A stretch of 64,000 nt of DNA from Mytilus trossulus (lineage: Eukaryota > Mollusca > Bivalvia > Mytilida > Mytilidae), in contig NC_086374.1 of NCBI RefSeq assembly GCF_036588685.1, forward strand, positions 66,958,457 to 67,022,456. The letters are read 5' to 3'. The notes below the pieces were generated by a model. The model searched no databases and was not told the origin of the DNA. It saw only the letters and a list, made by a program, of their open reading frames with translations. The position numbers and the translations under genes were made by a program. Positions 36,031 to 46,909 of this stretch are shown here, one piece after another (position 1 is the first letter of the stretch; every line of letters starts with the position of its first letter).

Positions 36031-36558
36031 AATTCAGGTCTCTGCATCGGAACTTAACACATTTATTAAAAAAAAACGGTTGTTGGCATGTCAGGGGTTA
36101 TGTTCTTCTCATATATGTAATGATGGTATGATACTAAATCCCTAACGGGAAGGACTGTGCCTGATATTCATATGATGAAACTTTCAATCAGTTTAATTGA
36201 AGACTGAAGCTGGCATTTCATCTTCTGACATCAGACTCCAGCTTCTCTTGAACTGAATTTTAATGTGCATATTGTTATGCGTTTACTTTTCTACATTGGC
36301 TAGAGGCAAAGGGGGAGGGTTGAGATCTCATAAACATGTTTAACACCGCCACATTTTTGCACCTGTCCCAAGTCAGGAGCCTCTGGCATTTGTTAGTCTT
36401 GTATTATTTTAATTTCAGTTTCTTGTGTACAATTTGGAAATTAGGATGGCGTTTATTATCACTGTATTAATATTTATTTGTTTAAGGACCAGCTGAAGGA
36501 CGCCTTCGGGTGTGGGAATTTCTCGCTACATTGAACCCCATTTCCATTCTCAATTTTA
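36031..36558 (+). mobile_element. 5'-truncated PLE tail, longest noncoding copy
   Basis: Begins just inside the coding end ('ctgcatcggaacttaacaca' matches the PLE stop region at 33650) and runs to 'ccccatttccattctcaat'. Confirms that the tail family belongs to the PLE at 33-34.9 kb. Confidence 0.8.
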
Positions 36559-36568
36559 TGTTTCGTTA

Positions 36569-36868
36569 CTTTAAACTTAGACAATCTAAATATGCCCTAT
36601 TTATGGGCAGGATGTTTTCTGGTCTGTGCGTCCGTCCGTTCGTGTCGTGTGTCTGATCGCCCCACTTCAGGTGAAAGTTTTTGGTCAAGGTAGTTTTAGA
36701 TGGAGCTGAAGTCCAACCAACTTGAAACTTAGTACACTTGTTGCTTATGATATGATCTTTCTAATTTTTAAGGCAAATTAGACCTTTGACCCCAATTTCA
36801 CGGTCCATTGAACATGGAAAATGCTAATGGGGGTGGGGCATCCGTGTACTTAGGACACATTCTTGTTG
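36569..36868 (+). repeat. Rpt-E copy
   Basis: 'tttctggtctgtgcgtccgt', 'caacttgaaacttagtacac', 'ggggcatccgtgtacttagg' in the same order as 24468-24766. Like that copy it lies right beside a PLE tail. Confidence 0.7.
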
Positions 36869-36884
36869 TCTCTTACCATAAAAG

Positions 36885-37000
36885 AGAGGCGAATGATACC
36901 AAAGGGACATTCAAATTCACGAGAAGTCGAAAATATACTGACAACACCATGGCTAAAAAGAAAAGACAAACAGACAAACAATAGTACACAAAACGCATGA
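36885..37000 (-). mobile_element. 3' end of the second PLE lineage, 5'-truncated
   Basis: Plus strand 'gaatgataccaaagggacat', 'gtcgaaaatatactgacaac', 'accatggctaaaaag' parallels 32010-32110, the tail of the PLE fragment there. Confidence 0.5.
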
Positions 37001-37169
37001 CATTTTAGATTGGAAAAAAATCTGAAAACAAGATTATTTGATGTTATCTAACTTTATATTTTTAAAACCTTCATCGTTTTGCATTATTTATTGCTATATA
37101 TTTAAAGACTTTAAGTTAATTCATTCTTTCTGGCATCATCTTTTAGAAAATCAGAATGTAACATTTTTT

Positions 37170-37330
37170 TGCGCTTATATTTTGTCATAAATCGGGTATT
37201 GTTTTTTCATTTCAATTGATTCACATTTTGTTAGAGTCTTTTATAACTGTCTATACAGTGTGGTTTTTTAGCTTATTGTTGAAGGCCTTACGGTGGCTAT
37301 ACTTCCTTACGACCCAATTATTTCAAGTAT
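37170..37330 (-). repeat. Rpt-A fragment
   Basis: Minus-orientation 'gcttattgttgaaggcctta', 'cggtggctatacttcctta' and neighbouring family words; more diverged family sequence continues to about 37540. Confidence 0.55.
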
Positions 37331-37828
37331 GCTGGAAAGTTGCTAATCAGTATTTGTCTAAAATACCCCACAGATCCCTTTTTGATGCATCGGTCGATAA
37401 AGGTATGCGTGAAGTGTTTTAAGAATTCGCAAACAATGTAAAACCCCGCAACCCTCCCTTCCAAATAGCCACACACTCTCAAATATCATATGTTTGCGTG
37501 CCTTTCTAAATTCAGGAGCCGGAGCCTATGATTAAGTGGTAGTCGTCGGATGCTGCATGTCCTACTAATATTGTTTCTCCCATTTTAGCATACATTAGAC
37601 CTATGGTTTTCCACGATTTAATATGTCATGTCAGAACCTCTAGATCTACAATACAGTTTAGGTTTGATTATTGTTGAAGCTCGTATAGCCCCTGTTGCAT
37701 ACATCCATGTTTTATTAGAAAATATACCACAACTTCTTATTTCTATATTTTTGGGGAATGTGCGAGAAGTTGAGGGACTAGTCAAGTTCGTGTTTCGGGT
37801 CCTATACTTTTCACCAAATTACAACTCT

Positions 37829-37938
37829 CGAGTTTATAAAAATTACATGAAAATAGTACTTGTTAGGGCCCTCTTTTCGGTTTCGAGTTTATAAAAATTA
37901 CATGAAAATAGTACTTGTTAGGGCCCTCTTTTCGGTTT
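37829..37938. repeat. Perfect 55-bp tandem duplication
   Basis: Two identical 55-bp units (37829-37883, 37884-37938), starting 'cgagtttataaaaattacat'. An 88-codon plus frame (37628-37894) runs into it; that frame is unidentified. Confidence 0.9.
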
Positions 37939-37974
37939 GCTAGTAACATGACTTTTTTCTATACATTTGTAGTA

Positions 37975-38175
37975 AATTGTTATCAAAGGTACCGGGATTA
38001 ATCCGACAGACGCGCGTTTCATTTACATAAGACTCACTAGTGACGCTCAGATCAAAAATCTTTCTTAAGCCAAACAAACTTGTACAAAGTTCATGAAGTT
38101 GAACAACATTGAGGACCCAACATTCCAAAAAGTTGTGCCAAATACGGCTAAGGATTTCTATTCCTGGGATAAGAA
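37975..38175 (-). repeat. Rpt-D copy, decayed core
   Basis: Same landmarks as 20655-20850 ('tatcaaaggtaccgggatta', 'aacattgaggacccaacatt', 'caaaaagttgtgccaaatac'). Here the hammerhead-like core is mutated (CTAGTGA, helix II broken). Confidence 0.7.
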
Positions 38176-38264
38176 AATCCTTAGTTTTTAAAAAAAATTC
38201 AATGTCTTGTAACAGGAAATAAATCGACCATATAATTGATATTCATGTCAACACCGAAACTAAG

Positions 38265-38420
38265 ATTGATTGATTGATGATTTGTGTTTAACGCCACTTT
38301 TAGTACTATTGTGTTATTTAAAGGCGGGAAATGGCGGAGGAAGCCAGAGAACCGTCGACCTTCAGTAGTAAACTGGAAATACTAGTTATAAAAGAGGGGA
38401 ATCGAGCGCACTTTCACCGT
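38265..38420 (+). repeat. Mollusc repeat ('tttaacgccacttttagtac')
   Basis: Reads 'gattgattgatgatttgtgt', 'tttaacgccacttttagtac', 'ggaggaagccagagaaccg', 'cgaccttcagtagtaaactg', 'gaatcgagcgcac'. Recognised as a widespread mollusc interspersed repeat. Confidence 0.6.
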
Positions 38421-38623
38421 TTGGGACTAAGAGATAAAACGTATATGTCATTACATCTTTCTTCAGGAAGGTCCGTTCGTGTCGACCCTATTGTATAATT
38501 CTATTTTGACGTCTCAATCAGAAAGTAACATATGAAAAACAATATAGAAAATTTAATATAATACAAAAAAAAGACAAGTGAAAAATATAAAAATTTTGGT
38601 ATAATACAAAAAAACACAATGTA

Positions 38624-41600
38624 TCAAACTGCAGCTTTATCCTTTTCCTGACGTTTTCTCAAGAAAAGATTCGAAAAAAATGCCTGAATATTTGCTGAAA
38701 TTGATTTTTTCTTTCCGCCATTATCAATGTTTTCCATGGTTTTGGACCCTTTCTTCTTTTCATCTTGGTTTTTCTTTGTCTCTATTTTCGTTTTGTTTTT
38801 CTTCATAGCCTGTACACCATCTTTAGTTTGTGCCTCTATCTTCGTTTCCTCTTTGTTTTTCTCTGCCTCTTTCTTTTGTTTGTTTTTCTTCATAGCCCGT
38901 ACACCATCTTTAGTTGGTGCCTCTATCTTCTTTTCCTCTTTGTTTTTCTCTGCCTCTTTCCTTGTTTTGTTTTTCTTCATAGCCTTTGCACCATCTTTTT
39001 TGCGTGCCTCTTTCACCTTCTTTTTGTCTTTTTCAACCTTTATTGGGGTCTTTTTCTTCTTTTCATCTTTTGCATCTACTTTTTTTATTCTCTTCATTTC
39101 TGTAAACACAAGTGTTAGTATATAATACCATGCATTTATAAAATCATAATATTTAACTAGGGAAAGTATTAAGGTAGATTCATGGTATACCGCCATCTTG
39201 GATTGTACAATCCCAGTACAAAATCGGTCTAGTTATTTGCCTAAGCCTGCATATTTGGAAACAGATTTGCAATTCAATGGTCAGATTTTTTCCATTTAAA
39301 GAAAAATTGTTAATTAATCGTATTATACCAAATATTTTATCAAAATATCATTTTTTTGGGGTTTTACAATCATTTTTATCAAATGAGCCATTTAAGGGGA
39401 GATAACTCTTTTAGTACAAAATTTATACTGGGCTAATAGAGAAATTTTTTATTTTCACTTTTAGCAAGAAAACAGGTTCGGTGACACCATGTTTACTTTT
39501 TATTTTCTTAAAACATATTATGAAACCTTTCTTCTTACAATTTATTTCAAAATTCTATCTCATAGAATTTTTTTTATGCACACTAATGTGTATTTTCATG
39601 AACAAACTAACCAATTTTTGGCAATTTTCAACGACTCATAGCTTGAAAAATAGCACGGTGACCCACATTTGTTATTAAATTTTTGAAAAGAGCATAGTAA
39701 AATCTTCATTTTGGCAAATTATAAAAAAATTCTGTCTCAAAAAATATATACTTGTGATCTACCTTAAATGAGACAACTTATTAATTAAAAACCAATAAAC
39801 AAAAATGTTGTTTTTTTATTTTGGCATTCAAAATTTAGTTCAGTATTAACTTGGTATCATCTATTTAATCCTGTTTTACTATATAAAAGGCATGTTTGAT
39901 AACGAAAAAAGCTGTTATTCAAAGAACATGAAACAGTACAATGTATATTGCACTAAAAATGGAACTGGACAAAGAACTGCACTTTTAATAATTTAATTAG
40001 CTTTTGTTGTACTTTTCAAAATCTATTAGTGTGCAATAGAAAAAAAAAATACAGCATAGCAATTTTTAATTCAATAGCCACTTTAAAAACTTGCACACGC
40101 TTATTTAAATAATTTCTCCTCACTTGCTCCTTGGTTTTTTTTATACACACGGAGACTGATAAAAAATCGAGGAGCAAGCAATGTGAACTTATTTTAATAA
40201 GATTGAAACTAGCAAAGATGTGATTATATATGATATATTTCGTATTTTCACACGTAAAACATGTTGGGTGAATTAAAAATAATAAGAAAAAATTCTAGCT
40301 TGTATTATGTTTTTTTTCTTCAAATATCATTAAAATTGAGAATGGAAATGGGGAATGTGTCAAAGAGACAACAACTCGACCATAGAAAAAAACAACAGCA
40401 GAAGGTCACCAACAGGTCTTCAATGTAGCGAGAAATTCCCGCACCAGGAGGCGTCCTTCAGTTGGCCCCCTAAACAAATATATACCTGTTCAGTGATAAT
40501 GAACGCCATACTTATTTCCAAATTGTACACAAGAAACTAAAATTAAAATGATACAAGACTAACAAAGGCCAGAGTCTCCTGACTTGGGATAGGCGCAAAA
40601 ATGCGGCGGGGTTAAACATGTTTGTGAGATCTCAACCCTCCCCCTATACCTCTAGCCAATGTAGAAAACTAAACATGTCCTGACATTAGAAAATACTACT
40701 CGTCTTGTCAAAGTCGTCCATATAGAATCGTTTAAGGAAAAATAACATGGAAGTGTACATTTCAATAAAATGAATACCTTTATCCAGTTTCTTTTGAGCT
40801 TTTATCCCAATCTTGTCAATCTTCTTTTTCCTCTGTTCTTCTATTTTTCGTTGTACTTTGACGTCCTTGTTGTACCGTTTCATAATTTGATCTACCAACT
40901 TGAAGTGCAACTGTACAACTCTTTCCTCTTTTTTAGCAATTTTTTCTCTTAATTTCTCGTCTTTCTTAATATTTCTTTTTATCCTCTTTTTTTCCTTTTT
41001 TGATTGTTTGCTAACAGCTCCATTCTGGACAATATTCTATGAAAATATCACAACATGTATATATAGTTGTTATAATATAGTTGTACAACACATTACACTT
41101 GCACATGCGTTGTGATTTGGAGAAAAATCTATTAACCATACCTCATCAAACATTAAAAGCAAAACATGAATTATACCAAACATATTGGACAGTAAACAAG
41201 ATCCCACCAACTATGCATTCTGACTACGCCGAAGAAAAAAAAATGATTGATTGATGGTAGTTTAACGTCCAGTGACAAATATGTCATGCATGTTCTGGAC
41301 GAGAACGAGTTGACAATAAGTACAATACTAGGTAGGTCTTGTAAAAGAGACCATCCGGAATGATGGTCGTGGAAATTTGGATTGCCTCTGGAATAGAGGG
41401 TATTTGGATTAAGCGTCCCCATTCTGATCGGATGTGGCTATGTACTTGATACATCACGCACAGCCAAACAGAAGCCGCACTTTGGCAAGCGTTTTTACTG
41501 CTGGTCGGATTGAGAACAATAAGCGGCCATATTTCTATTCCCCAGTAAACCTTGTGGCCCGAAGAAGGGAAAGACACAAATCAATACAACCAATAGAGAA

Positions 41601-44600
41601 CATCACTCGCTCGTGGTAAAATGTTAACCATAAAGTGAAAACCCGTGGACAGATCAGAATAGTTCTGAACTTCAAACCCCCATGACTAATTTCTTAAATA
41701 TTATATTGTACCTGGAAAAGATTTCCGACATTCTTTGGCGATTTTTCTGTTGGTCCTAAACCATCTTAAAATAAAATACCCTCATAAAGTTAACAATATG
41801 AAGTGATCAGAATTGTCATTTTCATATAAAAAAAAACTACAAAAAAAAAAACCGGACAAGATAACATAAGATTTACAGATCCAGCCAATGATGATAAGGA
41901 TTTTCACTCTATAACAAGACGGCTTAACAATTTTTTTAAATATACTAACAGAAAAAATGCTACTTTTCAGGTATAAAGAGTAAAAAATCCTAAAAACACG
42001 GACATATTAAGGTAGAACTGTTTATGAAGTTTAAAAAGAGTACATAAAACAAATCAAAATTAAAACTATTAAAATAAAACAAGTGGCAAGGGAATTAAGA
42101 AATTATGTCATTACCTGCTAATTTCATGTATGCCTCTTTTTGTTCTTCTACACTCATAGATTCCTCTTGTTCTGTTGCACTCGCAGATGCCTCTTGTTGT
42201 TCTGGCGCACTCACAGATTCCTCTTGATGTTCTGCTCTAACTAATGCCTCTTGTTGCTCTGCTTCACTCATAGGTGCACCTTGGCGTTTTGATCTTATAG
42301 ATGCCATCTGCTGTTCTGCCACGTCTAATGCTTCGTCCAAGTCTTTCAATTCGTCAGATATATTACCGGTGTCGTCTTGAACATTAAACCCATATTCTTC
42401 CCTTTCTAAATCTTCTTTTTCTGTTGTGCCATGTTCTTTTAATTTATCTAAATAGAGCAACACGAGAGTATAATTTTAATTTTCTTGCACATTTAGTGCT
42501 GCCAGAGACATATATTAAGGCGATATCAGGTACATTTCAATTAGACAACAAACTAACAACTCGAGAAAAGTTTCTGGAAAATTAACAACTCGTATAAATA
42601 CGATTTTGACAGGATTTGGTCTACGGTTACGAGAAATGTAAGTAGTTCGAAATGATTAAAATTGACAATCTTGATTTTGTATTACGCTCAGGAGTGTAAG
42701 CAATGACAGGAGAGGGAGATTACTGACATGCCTAACTCCTTTATCAGGGCAGATTTCCTATCCCCAGCTATGACAGGGGAGGGAGATTACTGACATACCT
42801 AACTCCTTTATCAGGGCAGATTCCCTATCCTCAGCTATGACAGGGGAGGGAGATTACTGACATGCCTAACTCCTTTATCAGGGCAGATTCCCTATCCCCA
42901 GCTATGACAGGGGAGGGAGATTACTGACATACCTAACTCCTTTATCAGGGCAGATTCCCTATCCTCAGCTATGACAGGGGAGGGAGATTACTGACATGCC
43001 TAACTCCTTTATCAGGGCAGATTCCCTATCTTCAGCTATGACAGGGGAGGGAGATTACTGACATGCCTAATTCCTTTATCAGGGCAGATTCCCTATCATA
43101 AGCTATGACAGGGGAGGGAGATTACTGACATGCCTAACTCCTTTATCAGGGCAGATTCCCTATCATAAGCTATGACAGGGGAGGGAGATTACTGACATGC
43201 CTAACTCCTTTATCAGGGCAGATTCCCTATCATAAGCTATGACAGGGGAGGGAGATTACTGACATGCCTAACTCCTTTATCAGGGCAGATTCCCTATCCT
43301 CAGCTATGACAGGGGAGGGAGATTACTGACATGCCTAACTCCTTTATCAGGGCAGATTCTCTATCATAAGCTATGACAGGGGAGGGAGATTACTGACATG
43401 CCTAACTCCTTTATCAGGGCAGATTCCCTATCTTCAGCTATGACAGGAGAGGGAGATTACTGACATACCTAACTCCTTTATCAGGGCAGATTCCCTATCA
43501 TAAGCTATGACAGGGGAGGGAGATTACTGACATGCCTAACTCCTTTATCAGGGCAGATTCCCTATCCTCAGTTATGACAGGGGAGGGAGATTACTGACAT
43601 ACCTAACTTCTTTATCAGGGCAGATTCCCTATCCTCAGCTATGACAAGGGGGGGGGGGGGAGATTACTGACATACCTAACTCCTTTATCAGGGCAGATTC
43701 CCTATACTCAGCTATGACAGGGGAGGGGGGGAATTACTGACATACCGAACTCCTTTATCAGGGCAGATTCCCTATCCTCAGCAATGACAGGGGAGGGAGA
43801 TTACTGACATACCTAACTCCTTTATCAGGGCAGATTCTCTATCCTCAAGGGGGGGGGAGATTACTGACATACCTAACTCCTTTATCAGGTCAGATTCCCT
43901 ATCCTCAGCTGCTCTTATGTCTCCTTCTACATTTGCCCACTGTTCGTAAGTGAATTCAAATGTCGCCACACAAATGATTGCTTCGCTCAACCCAGCTGCT
44001 ACTTTATGTACTTTTTCTTCTTTTTCTGCTGTCCACTCCATACTGGAGTTGTCCTGTTGATTGTTGAGTCAACTGCAAATTAAAAAAACTTTATGAAATC
44101 CGTTTAAACCCCTTCCCTATACTAGAAGTACCCCTTAAAAAATTTGAACAACAATATATTATACCTTTTTATATATTTTTTCATATTTATATAAAATTTT
44201 ATCAAAAGTACTTCGGTCAAAATACAAATGTTATTAATACCTGATTAGGCAAACTAAAATTATACAAAATCTATGGAAGTCTAGAGGATTATCTAGTTTA
44301 AGATACATTTAATTACTAAGCAGTGGCGGATCCAGAACTTTTCCTAAGGGGGAGGGGGGGCTCTGACTGACCTAAGAGGGGGCCCGCTCCAGTCACACTT
44401 CAATGATTCCCTATATAATCAACCAAATTTTTCCCACGAAAAAGGGGGGGGGGAGTCCGGGACCCTGCCGGATCCGCCTATGTATTAGGTAGCAATACAC
44501 AGTTAGGAGTTTAGTTTCGCATTATGGCCCCTGTGGATTTTTCAAATAGGAAAGTTATTGTGAAATAAAATTCATTTTTAGACAGATGAGTGCTAATTTA

Positions 44601-46680
44601 GCCTTCAAAGGTGGTTTATAAGAGCATCAAGATTATTTTTTACATGTTTTATGGGCTGTTTTCTGTTTGACAGTCCGTATTTTCATAGCTAGACCGGCCA
44701 TCGGTCCAGAAATTAATGTACTGTTTACAAACACTCTTTTTCTACACGAAGTTTTTGACGCAATTTTACAAAAAAATGAGATGAAAGACATATGATTTTC
44801 ATTGGATTTGCTGAATGATATATGTACACAGTTTCAGAAAAGGTATAAATAAATAAATAAAATAAATAAATAATCTTTATTTTAAGAGGATGATCCCATT
44901 AGTTAAAACTAATCTTCCTGAGAGTCCTCAAAATAATAATAACATAGTTATAAATACAAACAGTATAATAAAGTTATATTATACACAATATACAATTGTA
45001 TTGAAATAATAATGAAAATGCATATTAATTTGCACAATTGATGAAAAATTTGTAACATTTTGTTTTAAAAGATACAAGTGTATCACTCATTTTGATTTCA
45101 TTTGGTAAACTGTTCCATATTTGAGAACCTGAATATGTAAATGTTTTCTTTAAAAAATTTGTTTTTGGTTTTGGAAGATTTAATAGTTTTTCATCAGCTG
45201 AACGTAAGTTATAGTTTTGATTATTGGTAAAATGAAAATTTTCTTCTAAATAGTTAGGAACCATGCCATTAACTGATTTAAATACAAGTATTGCCTTTTG
45301 GTATTGAATTCGTTTTTCCACATTTAACTAGTGTAAACTTTTAAACAATAAACTGGATGATGTCATTATGTCAGCTTCTACTATAACCCTAGCAGATTTC
45401 TTTAATAATTTATTAAGTTTATTTATTTTACTTTCACAACAACTTCCCCATATATTGCAACAATAATCAAATAATGGCAGAATATAAGCATTAAAATAGA
45501 TAATACGTATATGCATAGGTAAATATTTTCTTATCTTTTGTAATAAGTTGATTCTATTTGATATAGTAATTGACATTTTATCTATTTGCTGATTCCAATT
45601 TAAGTTTTTGTCAATATATAAACCAAGTAGTTTTTCACAATCTACATTTTCTATTTGTTCATTTGAAATATTTATATCTAAACTGTTTCCAGTTAAACAA
45701 AGCCTTTGTTTTGAACCAATAATCATTGATTTACACTTTTTGGCATTTAATTTCATACAATTTTGCAAACACCAGTTTTCAATAACATGAATATCATTTT
45801 GAAGGTTAGAAGCTATCTGAATTACATCATTACCTCTACAATGTAATGTAGAATCATCTGCATATAAATCTATTAATGAATGTTCTATATTAAGTGGTAA
45901 ATCATTGATATATAAAATAAATAACAGAGGGCCCAGGATAGAACCTTGTGGTACACCAGTTTTTATGCATTTAGTATTAGACATGACGTTATTGACCTTA
46001 ACTTGTTGGCTTCGGTCAGACAAGTATGACTTAAACCAGTCTAGTGTACTATTTGAAACATTATAATATTCAAGTTTTTTCAATAAAATTATATGATTAA
46101 CCAGATCAAAAGCTTTCTTTAAATCTAAAAATATAACACTTCTAGCAATTGAAATTCTACTTTTAGTCCAATTTTGGGGAAATATGTGACATCTTTCCCC
46201 CCCTTTTTGCATTTTTTTATAACAAATAAATGCAGATTGTTGCCATGGATACACCAAAAAGAAATTATATTTTACCATTTTATATACTGGAAATAAAATC
46301 TATGGAAGATTCTGATTACATACATATGCCCATATATGACACAAACAGTAAGCTTCAAATTGCAAGAAAGCAATGAAAAGGGAATGGTAAAATTCATAAG
46401 GGCAAATTTTAGTATTTTTTCCTAACTGTTTATTGCTACCTTATGATAGGAAATCATGCAACAACCTCAGTTCAAGACAATGAAACACAAGACTTACAAT
46501 AACTTGTAGATGTTGAACGTACCTTAAATGTGGTATAATTTTCATTGTATCAGTAGGTTAAAAATGGGAAACAGAACATAAAGAAAAAGAACTTGAGAAA
46601 AATACCTTAAAGTAACTTACCACACTTCGCTCACGATTTCTACTTTCTTCAGAAAGCTGCACAATCAATTCTTTATACGT
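38624..46680 (-). CDS. Charged coiled-coil-like protein, unidentified; 5' end not found
   Basis: Exons, in transcription order: 46680-46621 (60 nt, strong GTAAGT donor), 44053-43873, 42447-42115, 41764-41712, 41036-40778, 39099-38624. From the ATG at 44041 the joined frame is 1290 nt, 429 residues, with every junction in phase; an in-frame TGA lies 31-29 bases upstream of that ATG, inside what could be a longer exon, so the link to the 46.6-kb exon uses the nearer acceptor (...TCAACAG) and is less sure. The protein goes from a helical start (EWTAEKEEKVHKVAAGL), through an acidic Gln/Glu/Ala-rich part (AEQQEALVRAEHQEESVSAP), to a very basic Lys-rich second half. The last exon repeats a 29-residue unit about three times (KDGxxAMKKNK...EAEKNKEE). 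No known domain was recognised. Its second intron contains the mini-exon array at 42700-43915, and its introns hold a LINE and MITEs. Confidence 0.75.
39169..39767. mobile_element. MITE with TTAAGGTAGAT ends (intron of the coiled-coil gene)
   Basis: 'ttaaggtagattcatgg' at the left pairs with 'gatctaccttaa' at the right. TTAA at both ends is compatible with piggyBac-type target choice but the ends do not start CCC; class unsure. It ends 70 bp upstream of the last exon's acceptor. Confidence 0.65.
40336..40680 (-). mobile_element. 5'-truncated PLE tail (intron of the coiled-coil gene)
   Basis: Plus strand begins 'gagaatggaaatggggaatg', the complement of the common PLE 3' end, and follows the family order to 'ctagccaatgtagaaaac'. 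Confidence 0.8.
41240..41640 (+). repeat. Mollusc repeat ('gtttaacgtccagtgacaaa')
   Basis: Reads 'gattgattgatggtagttta', 'acgtccagtgacaaatatgt', 'catgcatgttctggacgaga', 'cggccatatttctattcccc', 'ggcccgaagaagggaaagac'. In the intron between coiled-coil exons 4 and 5; overlapping open frames are incidental. Confidence 0.6.
42700..43915 (-). repeat. 67-bp minisatellite that copies an exon end with both splice sites
   Basis: Seventeen extra units plus the genuine exon end, regular at 67 bp through most of the array. Each minus-strand unit reads: pyrimidine tract ctccctcccctgtcat, AG, then 36 nt (CTGAGGATAGGGAATCTGCC, CTGATAAAGGAGTTAG), then GTATGTCAG or GCATGTCAG. The last 36 nt of the real exon (ending 43873) is the parent. 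Units at 42789, 42923, 43459 and 43593-43803 have a GT donor; the other ten have GC. Acceptor AG is lost in the units near 43560, 43780 and 43845. Confidence 0.9.
44321..44482 (+). mobile_element. Short G-rich MITE (CAGTGGCGGATC family)
   Basis: Begins CAGTGGCGGATCCAGAAC and ends GGATCCGCCTATG, with 'gactgacctaagagggggcc' and 'attccctatataatcaacca' inside. In the intron upstream of the coiled-coil ATG exon. Confidence 0.75.
44845..46145 (-). pseudogene. 5'-truncated LINE with nearly intact reverse transcriptase C-terminal half
   Basis: Minus strand begins inside motif RSVIFLDLKKAFD and runs through WFKSYLSDRSQQV, TGVPQGSILGPLLFILYIND, LIDLYADDSTLHC, LLGLYIDKNLNW, YILPLFDYCCNIWG and, after a frame change at about 45325, TYSGSQIWNSLPNEIK and FKTKCYKFFINC. 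This order is that of non-LTR retrotransposon RT plus its C-terminus. The 3' end is a (TTTA/TTATT)n tail at 44850-44875. Everything upstream of the RT palm is missing, typical of 5' truncation. It sits in the same orientation as the host gene, within its intron. Confidence 0.85.
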
Positions 46681-46909
46681 CTAAAAAATATCCTTGTGCA
46701 ATTTATCGACGATACATCGAAGATAACGTTGCCAAAAGAGATGTTTATGACGTCGATGAATGGTATAGGGAGCAACCAATATACTTTAAAAGGGGTGGGG
46801 GTATTGCTTTTTGTTTGAGTTAGAAAATTTCATTTATTTTTTTAACGCTATCAATCAATTTATTTGCTCAAAAATTTAACACTATAAAGTATAGGGAAAA
46901 TCTAGATTC

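Noticed and set aside
36155..36185. Hammerhead-like word in PLE tail (cctgatattcatatgatgaaac)
   Set aside because: Has CTGAT and GAAA around a palindromic stem but lacks the invariant GA before helix II in all copies seen.
38727..39125. Plus-strand open frames rich in Phe/Leu/Ser
   Set aside because: Antisense shadow of the Lys-rich last exon of the minus-strand coiled-coil gene.
44042..44072. Using the stronger acceptor TTTGCAG at 44073 for the coiled-coil gene
   Set aside because: It would put an in-frame TGA before the ATG when joined to the 46.6-kb exon; the nearer TCAACAG acceptor keeps the frame, though a noncoding 5' exon remains possible.
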